64,000 nt of DNA from Sphingomonas crocodyli. GTDB taxonomy: Bacteria > Pseudomonadota > Alphaproteobacteria > Sphingomonadales > Sphingomonadaceae. A program made the translations under genes and the position numbers. Positions 56,495 through 64,000 of this stretch are shown here, one piece after another (position 1 is the first letter of the stretch; every line of letters starts with the position of its first letter). The stretch lies in assembly GCF_004005865.1 (NCBI RefSeq), contig NZ_SACN01000003.1, positions 372,001-436,000 on the forward strand, in the 5' to 3' direction. Below the pieces are notes generated by a model. The model ran no database searches. It had not been told where the DNA came from and saw only the letters and a program-made list of their open reading frames with translations.

Positions 56495-56545
56495 GAGGCT
56501 CTCCTAGATTGGGGAAAACCACCGGGGTGTGGTGGGGAGAGCCTC
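56495..56545. repeat. Nested inverted repeat (possible structured RNA)
   Basis: GAGGCTCTCC (56495-56504) pairs perfectly with GGAGAGCCTC (56536-56545), enclosing a second hairpin ACCAC/GTGGT (56518-56522 with 56529-56533) whose loop is CGGGGT. The unpaired strands also contain GGGG runs. No gene lies in it. It could be a structured RNA or a regulatory fold, or a remnant of a mobile end. Confidence 0.5.
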
Positions 56546-57085
56546 GGAGCCATCCTATCGCAATAGCAAGCCGCCCGCAGCGCTAATGCGCTGATGCAGA
56601 TCAGTTTCGCTGTCACGCTCGTAACCGGGGAGACAGATGACAGTTGATCCGCGGAGGTCGTAGCGCATCCGACGACCTCTGGCCCGCTCCGTACTCCTTC
56701 GCGATCCTGTGGCGGAGCGGGCCTTCAGCCTTCGCGCCTGCTCCCTGCATCACCAGCGGTTCGCGATGCCGGCGCAGGCAGGTGTCGAGGGAAGATTGAG
56801 AGACTATCGCGGCGGGCAAGCCCGACCTCGCGCCCGCTAAAGTCGGCCTCATCATATTTCTGCCGCCCGCTCGCCAGCCGCTTTTCAGACAAAGCGGGCA
56901 CCGCTCCTGACCGTCGCGATCACGAACAGGGTGATCTTGCGCGCCGATAATCCTAGTCATGGCGCCCCACGTGGAGGACATTGCTCATGCGTTTCCGCAG
57001 GCTGACATAATTCTGCTCCAGGAACCGGCGCGCCGCTTGCGCGTCATCCTCGCCGCCGCGCTTGCGGTTTGAGAACGGAGCTTCA
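56546..57085. other. Long stretch without a supported gene
   Basis: Frames on both strands are weak. A GGAAC-N16-CGTC stretch (57021-57045) is an EcfG-like box with one mismatch in front of the gene at 57086. Confidence 0.35.
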
Positions 57086-57268
57086 ATGTCCTCGGTCAAA
57101 CACACGCTTTTTCTCGCTACCTTCGCGATTTTCGTCCTGGTGGCGATCATGATCGTCAACCGCGTCGATGGCTTTCATGTCCGGCCAGCATCGGGCACGG
57201 CGGTCGCTATGTCGGCGGCAGGCGCCGCTGCGACGCCCACGGAGCCGGCCCCCGTGGTGCGCCATTAA
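57086..57268 (+). CDS. Small single-span membrane protein
   Basis: The 60-residue product has one membrane segment (TLFLATFAIFVLVAIMIVN, about residues 7-25) followed by a Pro/Ala-rich tail (RPASGTAVAMSAAGAAATPT). GGAG precedes the start. The tail would lie in the periplasm. No family recognised. Confidence 0.55.
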   Translation: MSSVKHTLFLATFAIFVLVAIMIVNRVDGFHVRPASGTAVAMSAAGAAATPTEPAPVVRH

Positions 57269-57498
57269 GCGCGCGCTGGCGACGATATGGAGATCGGCAC
57301 GGGCGGCGTTGGTCCGCCACCCAATGTGACCAAATGCACTGCGCGATCTGCCTGATGCTGTACATGCGCCCTGCGAGCCTGCCGACCCGACAGAGGGCGG
57401 ACGTTCGCATCCCCCAGACGGCCCCAGCTTCCCAACAAGCATATGGGGCCGTCACCCGGCTTGGCTCGTCGCGGCGACCTTACAGCGATTGGATACCA

Positions 57499-58038
57499 TC
57501 AGCGGAATGAATAGCTTGCCAAGACCTCCCAGGGCCCGTCGCGATACCACCATGCGGCAAGTCCGCTGATTTTGACCGCTCTGGACGTAAAGGTCGCGCC
57601 AAGCCCTTCATAAAGTCTTCTCGCGACCAACGGCTGGACCTTGTTCTGGATCGTGACATGCGGTCGCCATCGGACAGCGTCCTGCGGAGTGAGCAAGAAC
57701 GAGAAGGCATCGGCGAGTTCATCGCGGATCTCGCTGAGGTCCGGGGACTCGATCCGCACGGCCACCCCCTTCCCCAGATTAAGCAGGCCGGTCGCCGTGG
57801 CGCGCGGCCGGCCACGCCGGGTTAATGCAGCCAGTCGCTGCTTCAACTCACCTTCGACCGAGGGCGGGAGATGATGAAAGAGGGTGAGATGAGCGCCGAT
57901 ATGGTTTCTCTCGGCCGGAAAATGCGCTCGGCGCAGACCGTCCAGCCACTGGAAATCTTCTGCGTCAAACAGGGCTGACACAATGATGGGCGCGTGGGTC
58001 ACGGTCCTGAGGGTCACTCTTGGGCCAGGTAAAGCCAC
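57499..58038 (-). CDS. 2'-5' RNA ligase/phosphodiesterase-like protein (2H superfamily)
   Basis: The 179-residue product has two HxT/S-type motifs of the 2H superfamily: HIGAHLTLFHHLPPSVEGEL (HLTL) and RWRPHVTIQNKVQPLVARRL (HVTI), spaced about 85 residues apart as in LigT/ThpR-type enzymes. Members hydrolyse or ligate 2',5'-linked or cyclic phosphates in RNA. Either of two GTG codons (58038, 58002) could be the start; neither has a clear binding site. Confidence 0.78.
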   Translation of the reverse strand: MALPGPRVTLRTVTHAPIIVSALFDAEDFQWLDGLRRAHFPAERNHIGAHLTLFHHLPPSVEGELKQRLAALTRRGRPRATATGLLNLGKGVAVRIESPDLSEIRDELADAFSFLLTPQDAVRWRPHVTIQNKVQPLVARRLYEGLGATFTSRAVKISGLAAWWYRDGPWEVLASYSFR

Positions 58039-58140
58039 CGTGTGTACCGGCGCGCGGCGCGACGGTGGGCGTGCTGCAGGGCAAATCTCCTAAAGGGAGT
58101 GCGCAACATAGCCGATGGGTGAGACTCACCCGGCCTCTGC

Positions 58141-58326
58141 TCAGTGATAACCGCCGTCCTTGCGTTCTTCGGCGGCCTGTTCCTCCGCTTCGCCGAGATC
58201 ATCGGGGTTCTCGTTCTCGCGGAGCGGATTCTCCTCATTCTCCTCCGGTAGAGGCTGCGACTCCTCGGGCAGGCCGTCGACGTCCAATTGAGACAGTCCC
58301 GGGTCATCGGGGGGCGTGCTGGCCAT
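58141..58326 (-). CDS. Small acidic hypothetical protein
   Basis: The 61-residue product is strongly acidic: MASTPPDDPGLSQLDVDGLP, then EESQPLPEENEENPLRENEN, ending in ERKDGGYH. Similar acidic short proteins are common in sphingomonads; function unknown, probably disordered. The third ATG of a triplet is preferred because AAGGAG is then seven bases upstream. Confidence 0.6.
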   Translation of the reverse strand: MASTPPDDPGLSQLDVDGLPEESQPLPEENEENPLRENENPDDLGEAEEQAAEERKDGGYH

Positions 58327-58389
58327 CATCATTCTCCTTCAAGGCGCTACAACGCCATCGCCGGTGGCGGGGGCGCGGGATCGGTGAAA

Positions 58390-58430
58390 GAATAAGGCTG
58401 ATCCGGTTATTGTTCGGGTCAGCCTTATTC
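58390..58430 (-). terminator. Inverted repeat spanning the folE stop codon
   Basis: GAATAAGGCTGA (58390-58401) pairs perfectly over 12 bases with TCAGCCTTATTC (58419-58430), with a 17-base loop. The stop codon of folE lies within the right arm. The T-run on the minus side is short (CTTTC), so it may act as an RNA-stabilising or attenuating hairpin. Confidence 0.5.
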
Positions 58431-59039
58431 AAATCCCATCAGACTAAGCACTTCCTTGCGGCTGCGCTCGTCGTCGCGAAACACCCCCATCATTCGGCTG
58501 GTGGTCATCGACACCCCGGGCGTGCGGACGCCTCGCGCGGTCATGCAGGCGTGGCTGGCCTCGATCACGACGGCAACGCCGACCGGCTCGAGATGATTCC
58601 AGATGCAATCGGCAATCTCGGCCGTCAGGCGTTCCTGGATCTGCAGTCTGCGGGCATAACCCTGCAGGACGCGGGCCAGCTTCGATATGCCAACCACGCG
58701 ATTGCGAGGCAGGTAAGCGATGTGCGCGTGGCCGATGATCGGAGCCATGTGATGCTCGCAGTGCGACTGGAACGGGATCGCCCTCAAAAGGATGATGTCA
58801 TCATAGCCGCCCACCTCCTCGAAGGTGCGGCTGAGGTGGCGGGACGGATCTTCCTTTGTCCCCTGGCAATATTCCCGCCAGGCGCGCGCGACGCGGGCAG
58901 GTGTGTCGACCAGGCCTTCGCGGGAGGGATCATCGCCCGACCACCGGATCAGCGTGCGGATCGCGTCCTGGACATCGTCGGGCACGATCAGCTTGCCGTT
59001 CATATCCACAGCGTCCTCAGCGGGCGACAGCAGCGACAT
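58425..59039 (-). CDS. folE: GTP cyclohydrolase I
   Basis: The 204-residue product has the FolE zinc site and catalytic motifs: FQSHCEHHMAPIIGHAHIAY, YLPRNRVVGISKLARVLQGY, RLQIQERLTAEIADCIWNHL and EASHACMTARGVRTPGV. It converts GTP to dihydroneopterin triphosphate, the first step of folate synthesis. Start ATG at 59039 with GAGGAGA upstream; a longer frame to 59114 is not supported. Confidence 0.95.
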   Translation of the reverse strand: MSLLSPAEDAVDMNGKLIVPDDVQDAIRTLIRWSGDDPSREGLVDTPARVARAWREYCQGTKEDPSRHLSRTFEEVGGYDDIILLRAIPFQSHCEHHMAPIIGHAHIAYLPRNRVVGISKLARVLQGYARRLQIQERLTAEIADCIWNHLEPVGVAVVIEASHACMTARGVRTPGVSMTTSRMMGVFRDDERSRKEVLSLMGFE

Positions 59040-59261
59040 TCTTATCTCCTCATGCTGTGCAACCAAACGCGTCAGCACAGCAGCTGGTGCCGGACGCGCG
59101 ACAATGTCCCACAAATCATCGCTGTTTCACCGATGACCGGGCAGGCCCCTCGAAGGTGGTCATGTGACAGCTCTCCTCGTGCCGGCCCCCAAGCCTAAGG
59201 GCGAGGCTATGGTGCATCAGGACCACGCGAAACATGCGACGAGCCCATGCCAACGGTCTGT

Positions 59262-60887
59262 TCAGCGGGACGTTCGGAATCCCGCATAACCAGCGTTCAC
59301 GCAGCCTTCCGCGTGGACGCGGTAGGCTTTGAGGCCGGCGGCATAGGGGATGAAGGCGCGGCTGCCGTCCTCGCCTTGGTGGGTCATCCAGTTGGGGATG
59401 CGCGCGGCGAGACGATGGCTGGCGGTCTTGGCGACCTCCTCGACCCAAGCATCCTCAGCCTCGACCGTCGCTTCGATCGTGCGGGCACCCTTCGCATCGA
59501 GCCACTTGATGCAGTCGACGATCCAGTCGATCGAATATTCGTTCATCAGCATCAGGTTCACCAGCACCGAAGGACTGCCCGGCCCCGACACCATGAACAG
59601 ATTGGGGAAACCGGCGATCATCAGGCCCAGCAGGGTTCGCGGGCCGCGTCTCCATCGATCGGTCGGCGCCTCGCCCTTCTCGTTGCGGATGCCCGCCCGA
59701 TCGATCGCGCCGGTGAAGGCGTCGAAGCCGAGCGCGAAGATGAGGATGTCGACCGGATGTTCGCCCGATGCGGTTTCGACCCCGTTGGGGGTGATGCGGA
59801 CGATCGGATCCGCCTTCACATCCACCAGTTCGACATTGTCGCGGTTGAACGTGTCGTAATAGTCGGTGTCGACGCCCAGCCGGCGCACGCCGATCGGAAA
59901 ACCCTTGGGGCACAACGTCTCGGCGGTGATCGGATCGCGCACGATCTGGCGGATCTTGGAACGGACGAACTCCGACACCAACTCGGCCGCAACGGGATTG
60001 GTCTGCTGGTCGGCGAAGACCGCCATCATGCCCTGCCCGCCTTCCTGCCACTGGCGTTCGAGCGCCGCCTGCTGTTCTTCGGGCGAATAGTCGGTCGACG
60101 GGCGCACCTCGCGGATCAGGGCATTGATGCCGGCATAGCTGTCCATCATCCGCGCGCGTTCGGCCAAGACGTCGTCGATCACGGCCTGATGCCGGTCGGC
60201 CTGCATCGGGCCGTTCTGTGCCGGGACCGAATAATTGGCGGTCCGCTGGAAGACGGTAAGCTTCGCCGCATCCTTTGCGATCACCGGGATCGCCTGTACG
60301 CCCGACGATCCGGTGCCGATGATGCCGACCCTTTTGCCGCGCCAGTCGACGCCCGCTCCGGGCCAGGACGAGGTTTCGATGATCTGTCCGCGGAAGCTCT
60401 CCATACCCTCGAAGGCAGGCGGGCGCGGCGCGGAAAGGTTGCCCGTCGCCATCAGGACGAAGCGGGCGCGATAACTGGTCCCCGTATCGGTGCGCACATG
60501 CCATTCGGCATCGGCCGGCTTCCAATTCGCCGCGACGACGCGCGCATTGAAGCGGATATGATCGATCGCACCGGTGCGATCGGCGACATATTCGAGGTAG
60601 CGGAACAGTTCGGGCTGCGCGGCATAGCGTTCGGACCATTGCCAGTCGCGATAGATTTCGGGCGAGAAGTGGAAGCAATAATCGAAGCTCTCGATATCCA
60701 CCCGCGCGCCTGGATAGCGGTTGTGATGCCACACGCCCCCGACATGCGACGCGGCCTCGAGGCAGACCACACCCAGCCCTTCCTCCAGGCAGCGGTGGAC
60801 GGCATAGATGCCGCCGATGCCCGCACCGATCACCAGCACTTCGGTCTGGATCGGCTCGCCTCCGCCGATCGACGTTTCTGAAACCAC
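59262..60887 (-). CDS. Baeyer-Villiger-type flavin monooxygenase with altered fingerprint
   Basis: The 541-residue product has two Rossmann folds: N-terminal FAD motif VLVIGAGIGGIYAVHRCLEE and, in the middle, NADPH motif VGIIGTGSSGVQAIPVIA, with GGVWHHNRYPGARVDIES. It resembles cyclohexanone monooxygenase-type enzymes. The BVMO fingerprint FxGxxxHxxxW(P/D) appears as FRGQIIETSSWP, with Glu where His is expected. GTG at 60887 follows GGGAGAG. It is divergent from the OYE gene, and the two enzymes could act on the same cyclic ketone or enone. Confidence 0.85.
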   Translation of the reverse strand: MVSETSIGGGEPIQTEVLVIGAGIGGIYAVHRCLEEGLGVVCLEAASHVGGVWHHNRYPGARVDIESFDYCFHFSPEIYRDWQWSERYAAQPELFRYLEYVADRTGAIDHIRFNARVVAANWKPADAEWHVRTDTGTSYRARFVLMATGNLSAPRPPAFEGMESFRGQIIETSSWPGAGVDWRGKRVGIIGTGSSGVQAIPVIAKDAAKLTVFQRTANYSVPAQNGPMQADRHQAVIDDVLAERARMMDSYAGINALIREVRPSTDYSPEEQQAALERQWQEGGQGMMAVFADQQTNPVAAELVSEFVRSKIRQIVRDPITAETLCPKGFPIGVRRLGVDTDYYDTFNRDNVELVDVKADPIVRITPNGVETASGEHPVDILIFALGFDAFTGAIDRAGIRNEKGEAPTDRWRRGPRTLLGLMIAGFPNLFMVSGPGSPSVLVNLMLMNEYSIDWIVDCIKWLDAKGARTIEATVEAEDAWVEEVAKTASHRLAARIPNWMTHQGEDGSRAFIPYAAGLKAYRVHAEGCVNAGYAGFRTSR

Positions 60888-60922
60888 GAACTTTCTCTCC
60901 CGGCCTATGTTCTTCGATGCTT

Positions 60923-60967
60923 CGGAAAATGCGTAACGGGGTGTTTCCGCACATCATCCATTTGGAT
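60923..60967. promoter_or_regulatory. Palindromes in the BVMO/OYE divergent promoter region
   Basis: Between the divergent genes, CGGAAA (60923-60928) and TTTCCG (60944-60949) form an inverted repeat with 15 bases between, and ATCCA/TGGAT forms a second one a few bases on. These could be operators for the nearby LuxR- or IclR-type regulators. This is inference from symmetry only. Confidence 0.35.
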
Positions 60968-61080
60968 CAGATGACGTCCGACGCTGAGAGCACGAAAGCT
61001 TTTGCAAGGATGTGGAAAGCTGCCGCCCGTCGCTGGCACGCGCTGGCCATACGGTCTTGGTATCGGCGCAGGAGGATCGC

Positions 61081-62154
61081 ATGACCGACATCTTTTCGCC
61101 CGTCCGGCTGGGGGATCTGGAACTCGCCAATCGGATCGTGATGGCGCCGATGACGCGCGACCGTGCCGGCCCGGCTGACGAGCCGACCGAGATCATGGTC
61201 GACTATTATCGCCAGCGCGCGACCGCGGGGCTGATCGTCAGCGAAGGCACCCAGCCTTCACCCGACGGCAAGGGCTATTGGCGCACGCCCGGCATTCATT
61301 CGCCCGAACAGGTCGAAGGCTGGCGTCGCGTGGCGGATGCCGTGCATGGCGCAGGCGGGCGGATCGTCATCCAGCTCATGCATTGCGGCCGGGCCAGCGT
61401 GCGCGCGAACAAGGCCCCCGAAGCACGCACCGTCGCACCGTCGGCGATCCCCTGCCCCGATCCAATCCCCGGCCCCGACGGCACGCCGCAGCCGACCGAG
61501 GTGCCCGATGCGCTGGAGACTCACGAGATCGCAGGCGTGATCGCCGATTATGTCGCGGCCGCGCGCAATGCCCGCGCGGCGGGGATCGACGGGGTCGAGC
61601 TGCACTGCGCGAGCGGCTATCTGCCGATGCAGTTCCTGTCGTCCAACAGCAACCAGCGCACCGACGAATATGGCGGCAACGCCGCTAAAAGGGTGCGCTT
61701 CGTGGTCGAGACTTTGCGCGCGCTGGCCGACGCGATCGGGCCGGGCCGGGTGGGCTTCCGCATCTGCCCCGGCATCACCCTCAACGGCATGGCCGACGCC
61801 GATCCGGCAGACACTTATGCGACGTTGCTCCGCGCGATCGACGACATCGGGCTGGCTTATTGCCACCTGATCCATCTGCCGAACGAAGGCTTCGACGCGC
61901 TCGATCTGGTCAAGGCGAACTGGTCCGGCCCCGTCATCGAGAATAACGGGCTGACGCTGGACAAGGCGCGCGATCTGATCGCGGCGGGCACGGTTGATGC
62001 CACGTCGTTCGGCTATGCCTTCATCGGCAATCCCGATCTCGTGGCGCGTTTTAAAGCCGGGGCACCGCTGGCGCGCGCAAACCGCAAGACATTCTACACC
62101 GGCATGGGCGACGATCGGGTCGGCTATACCGATTATCCCCCGATGGAGGCATGA
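61081..62154 (+). CDS. Old-yellow-enzyme-type NADH:flavin oxidoreductase
   Basis: The 357-residue product has the OYE TIM-barrel pattern: SPVRLGDLELANRIVMAPMT, VIQLMHCGRA and SSNSNQRTDEYGGNAAKRVR. The substrate-binding pair usually written H-G-A-N-G-Y (His191/Asn194 of OYE1) reads HCASGY here, so His is kept and Asn is replaced by Ser. It should reduce activated C=C bonds with FMN. The start follows GGAGG; it is followed after 10 bases by the LuxR-type gene. Confidence 0.88.
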   Translation: MTDIFSPVRLGDLELANRIVMAPMTRDRAGPADEPTEIMVDYYRQRATAGLIVSEGTQPSPDGKGYWRTPGIHSPEQVEGWRRVADAVHGAGGRIVIQLMHCGRASVRANKAPEARTVAPSAIPCPDPIPGPDGTPQPTEVPDALETHEIAGVIADYVAAARNARAAGIDGVELHCASGYLPMQFLSSNSNQRTDEYGGNAAKRVRFVVETLRALADAIGPGRVGFRICPGITLNGMADADPADTYATLLRAIDDIGLAYCHLIHLPNEGFDALDLVKANWSGPVIENNGLTLDKARDLIAAGTVDATSFGYAFIGNPDLVARFKAGAPLARANRKTFYTGMGDDRVGYTDYPPMEA

Positions 62155-62164
62155 TCGCGCGGCG

Positions 62165-63262
62165 ATGCCCGACGCCGATCGCCTTCTCGCGCTCGTCGAG
62201 GCGCTTTACGCTAGCCTTGCCGACAAGCAGCCGTGGGAGGCTTTTCTACGCGCGCTCGCTTCGGCGACCGGCGCCGATTTCGCCGCGCTGATCCTGACCG
62301 CGCCCGGCTATCGCGGGCCGGGTCTGATCGCCAGCCCCCCGACGCTGCCGGAATCGGCGCAACTCTATGCCGAGCAGATGTTTCGCAGCGATCCGTTCGT
62401 CGGCCTGCCCGAAGGCGAAGTGACCGCCTTTTCGGACTTCGTCACCGCCGGCACGATCAATGCCGAGTTCCGCGCCTATCTCGATCGGGGTCACAGCGGC
62501 AGCATATTGGGCGTCGATCTGCGCGAGGGCGCGGGGTTCGAGGCGCGCCTGCGGATCACGCGCGACGATCCGCGACCCGCCTTCGAACCCGATCGGCGCA
62601 CACTCTTGCAGGGCCTTGTACCTCATTTGCGGATCGCGATCCGCCTGTTCGCGCAGAGCCAGGCGAAGGCGGCTGAGGAAGGGTTGTATCGCGACGCGAT
62701 CGAGCAACTCGCGCTCGCCATGTTCATCCTCGATCGCCACGGCCATGTCGTCCGCGCCAATCGCGGCGCGGAGGCTCTGCTGGCGCAGGGTGACGGGCTC
62801 TCCACCTTCCAGGGGCGGCTGCGCATCGCCGATCGCGTAGCGGCAACGCAGCTCGATCGGCTGCTCGCCGCGCCGCCTCCGCTCGATCGCGCCGCGCGCA
62901 TCCGCATATCGCGCCCGTCCGGGGCGCCCGAATTGGGCGCGATTGCGCGTGCGGTGCCCGCGCCTGACTATCTCGCGGCAAGCGGGGCGGCGCTCGCCTT
63001 GTTCATCGCCGATCCGTCGCTCGCCGGGCAATTGAGCCCCGGCGTGCTGCGCGACCTGTTCCGCCTGACGCCGGCCGAAGCTTTGCTCGCCACCGCGCTT
63101 GCGGCCGGAAGCAGCCTTGCCGAGTCCGCACAGCAGCTCGGCATCGCCTACAACACCGCGCGATCGCATCTGCGCGCGATCTTCGAAAAGACCGGCACCC
63201 GCCGCCAGTCGCAGCTCGTCTATCTGCTCAGGTCGAGCATCGCCGGCCTTGATGCCGATTAG
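62165..63262 (+). CDS. LuxR-family helix-turn-helix regulator
   Basis: The 365-residue product has an N-terminal sensory part (about residues 1-285, with PWEAFLRALASATGADFAAL and a PAS-like LAMFILDRHGHVVRANRGAE) and a C-terminal HTH (about 290-365) with FRLTPAEALLATALAAGSSL, AESAQQLGIAYNTARSHLRA and IFEKTGTRRQSQLVYLLRS. It probably regulates the divergent BVMO and the OYE genes. It starts 10 bases after the OYE stop and overlaps the stop of the opposite-strand IclR gene by four bases. Confidence 0.85.
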   Translation: MPDADRLLALVEALYASLADKQPWEAFLRALASATGADFAALILTAPGYRGPGLIASPPTLPESAQLYAEQMFRSDPFVGLPEGEVTAFSDFVTAGTINAEFRAYLDRGHSGSILGVDLREGAGFEARLRITRDDPRPAFEPDRRTLLQGLVPHLRIAIRLFAQSQAKAAEEGLYRDAIEQLALAMFILDRHGHVVRANRGAEALLAQGDGLSTFQGRLRIADRVAATQLDRLLAAPPPLDRAARIRISRPSGAPELGAIARAVPAPDYLAASGAALALFIADPSLAGQLSPGVLRDLFRLTPAEALLATALAAGSSLAESAQQLGIAYNTARSHLRAIFEKTGTRRQSQLVYLLRSSIAGLDAD

Positions 63263-64000
63263 TGCGCCGTCGCGCTCACGCCGTTGAGGCGATCGAGATG
63301 GCGGCTCGTCACTTGCTGCACCGTGCGAGCGATCCGCTTTTCATCGGCTTCGCAAGAAAACAACCGCGGACCGACCACGCCGATCGCGTGCGGGGAGGCC
63401 GCGTGGGTGACGATCAGCGGGATCGCGATCGAATCCACCGGGCTGGCGCCATTGCGGCGATGGACCGCATAGCCGCGCGCGCGGGTGCGCTCGACCTTGT
63501 CGACCAATGCTTCGAACATCGACGGGCCGTCGGGGCCGATGCCCATCTGCTGGGTCCGCATCGTCAGGTCAGCAAGCTGGACATTGCTGTGCCGCGTCAG
63601 CATCGCGGCGGCGAAATTGGTGCTCGGGCGCCACATATTGCCGACATGGCAGACCATCTCGGCCGGATAGCGCTCGTCCTGCTCGACCCAATCGCCGGTG
63701 ACGAGCGCGACCGGATCGACCCAGCAATCATTCTGCTGGGTGACGATCACGGTGGCGCCGGTCTCGGCGCGCAGATCGGCCATCAGCCCGGCAATCGCAT
63801 CCTCGCCGAAGAAGTTGCGCTCGATCGTCCGCACGTTCGCGACCAGCTTGTACGACGGCGAATAGAGCTTCGAGACCGCATTGTAGCTCAGGAAGCCGCT
63901 GACCGAGAGCGTCCGCAAAATCTCGTCCGCGCTCGAATTGGGAATGCCCAGCGCCTCGCTGACCTTGGTGGTGCGCACCGGGGCCGAAACCCCCATGAAG
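63259..64000 (-). CDS. IclR-family regulator, N-terminus outside the window
   Basis: The visible 246 residues include the end of the wing-helix (VSEALGIPNSSADEILRTLS, VSGFLSYNAVSKLYSPSYKL) and the IclR effector domain with LRAETGATVIVTQQNDCWVD, YPAEMVCHVGNMWRPSTNFA and a C-terminal SIAIPLIVTHAASPHAIGVV. IclR proteins are dimeric repressors or activators of catabolic genes. The frame is open past base 64000 (a Phe codon precedes the first Met), so the true start is outside. Confidence 0.85.
   Translation of the reverse strand, partial: FMGVSAPVRTTKVSEALGIPNSSADEILRTLSVSGFLSYNAVSKLYSPSYKLVANVRTIERNFFGEDAIAGLMADLRAETGATVIVTQQNDCWVDPVALVTGDWVEQDERYPAEMVCHVGNMWRPSTNFAAAMLTRHSNVQLADLTMRTQQMGIGPDGPSMFEALVDKVERTRARGYAVHRRNGASPVDSIAIPLIVTHAASPHAIGVVGPRLFSCEADEKRIARTVQQVTSRHLDRLNGVSATAH

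Noticed and set aside
56953..57159. Minus-strand frame of 68 residues opposite the small membrane gene
   Set aside because: The + strand frame has a binding site and a membrane segment; the minus frame has neither.
59247..60881. 544-residue + frame opposite the BVMO gene
   Set aside because: Shadow; the minus strand encodes both Rossmann motifs.

Overview
The window looks like chromosome of a carotenoid-producing Sphingomonadaceae-type alphaproteobacterium. The reasons are the high GC content, frequent GTG/TTG starts, a crtY-crtI-crtB / crtW-crtZ / crtE-ispH pigment cluster, many tiny conserved genes of the alphaproteobacterial stress-response kind, and repeated promoter-like GGAAC-N16/17-GTT boxes, the known signature of the general-stress sigma factor EcfG. 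I saw no rRNA genes, intact tRNA genes, CRISPR arrays or insertion sequences. All functional calls come from reading the sequence; no database search was run.

Layout. 1-2.4 kb: the 3' part of a hybrid sensor kinase runs off the left edge. 2.4-13.6 kb: a loose set of small stress-associated genes, including an Hsp20 with a RpoH-like promoter and a ROSE-like RNA thermometer, DUF465, DUF6894, DUF4142, a GFA-like protein, PncC, DUF421 and a transglutaminase. 14.3-19.0 kb: a glycosyltransferase and two GH130-type mannoside phosphorylases. 19.2-20.1 kb: an AbiEii-type nucleotidyltransferase with a small partner. 20.7-28.2 kb: a methyltransferase, a KGG-repeat protein, DedA, an SDR, an App1-type phosphatase, a four-helix protein and a second DUF4142 protein. 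28.3-36.2 kb: the carotenoid cluster, predicted to make keto- and hydroxy-carotenoids. 36.7-45 kb: a MarR-like regulator, a LOV blue-light kinase with a single-domain receiver, a hemerythrin protein and a large PAS-GAF hybrid kinase. 45.3-54.4 kb: catabolic-type enzymes (N-acyl-D-amino-acid deacylase family, a fused acyl-CoA dehydrogenase, a VOC protein, two luciferase-like monooxygenases) and a frameshifted DUF421 gene. 54.6-59 kb: small membrane proteins, a 2'-5' RNA ligase-like protein and FolE. 59.3-64 kb: a Baeyer-Villiger-type monooxygenase, an old-yellow-enzyme reductase, a LuxR-type regulator and a partial IclR-type regulator.

The most interesting signal is a pair of related, unannotated small-RNA loci on the + strand, near 24.01-24.10 kb and 55.17-55.26 kb. 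Each has a GGAAC-N17-GTT box, then a hairpin that starts at the predicted transcription start and displays a run of 10-11 cytosines, then an 11-bp terminator hairpin. Both share the core GAGACCG, 8-10 nt, poly-C, GCTC. The architecture resembles the sigma-T-dependent sRNA GsrN of Caulobacter. Further EcfG-like boxes precede pncC, a DUF4142 gene, the hemerythrin gene, a small membrane-protein pair and, less certainly, two minus-strand genes. With the LOV kinase/receiver pair (similar in layout to LovK-LovR) this suggests a dispersed general-stress regulon with an RNA layer. A poly-G Shine-Dalgarno region in front of the MarR-like gene is a possible target of the C-rich loops.
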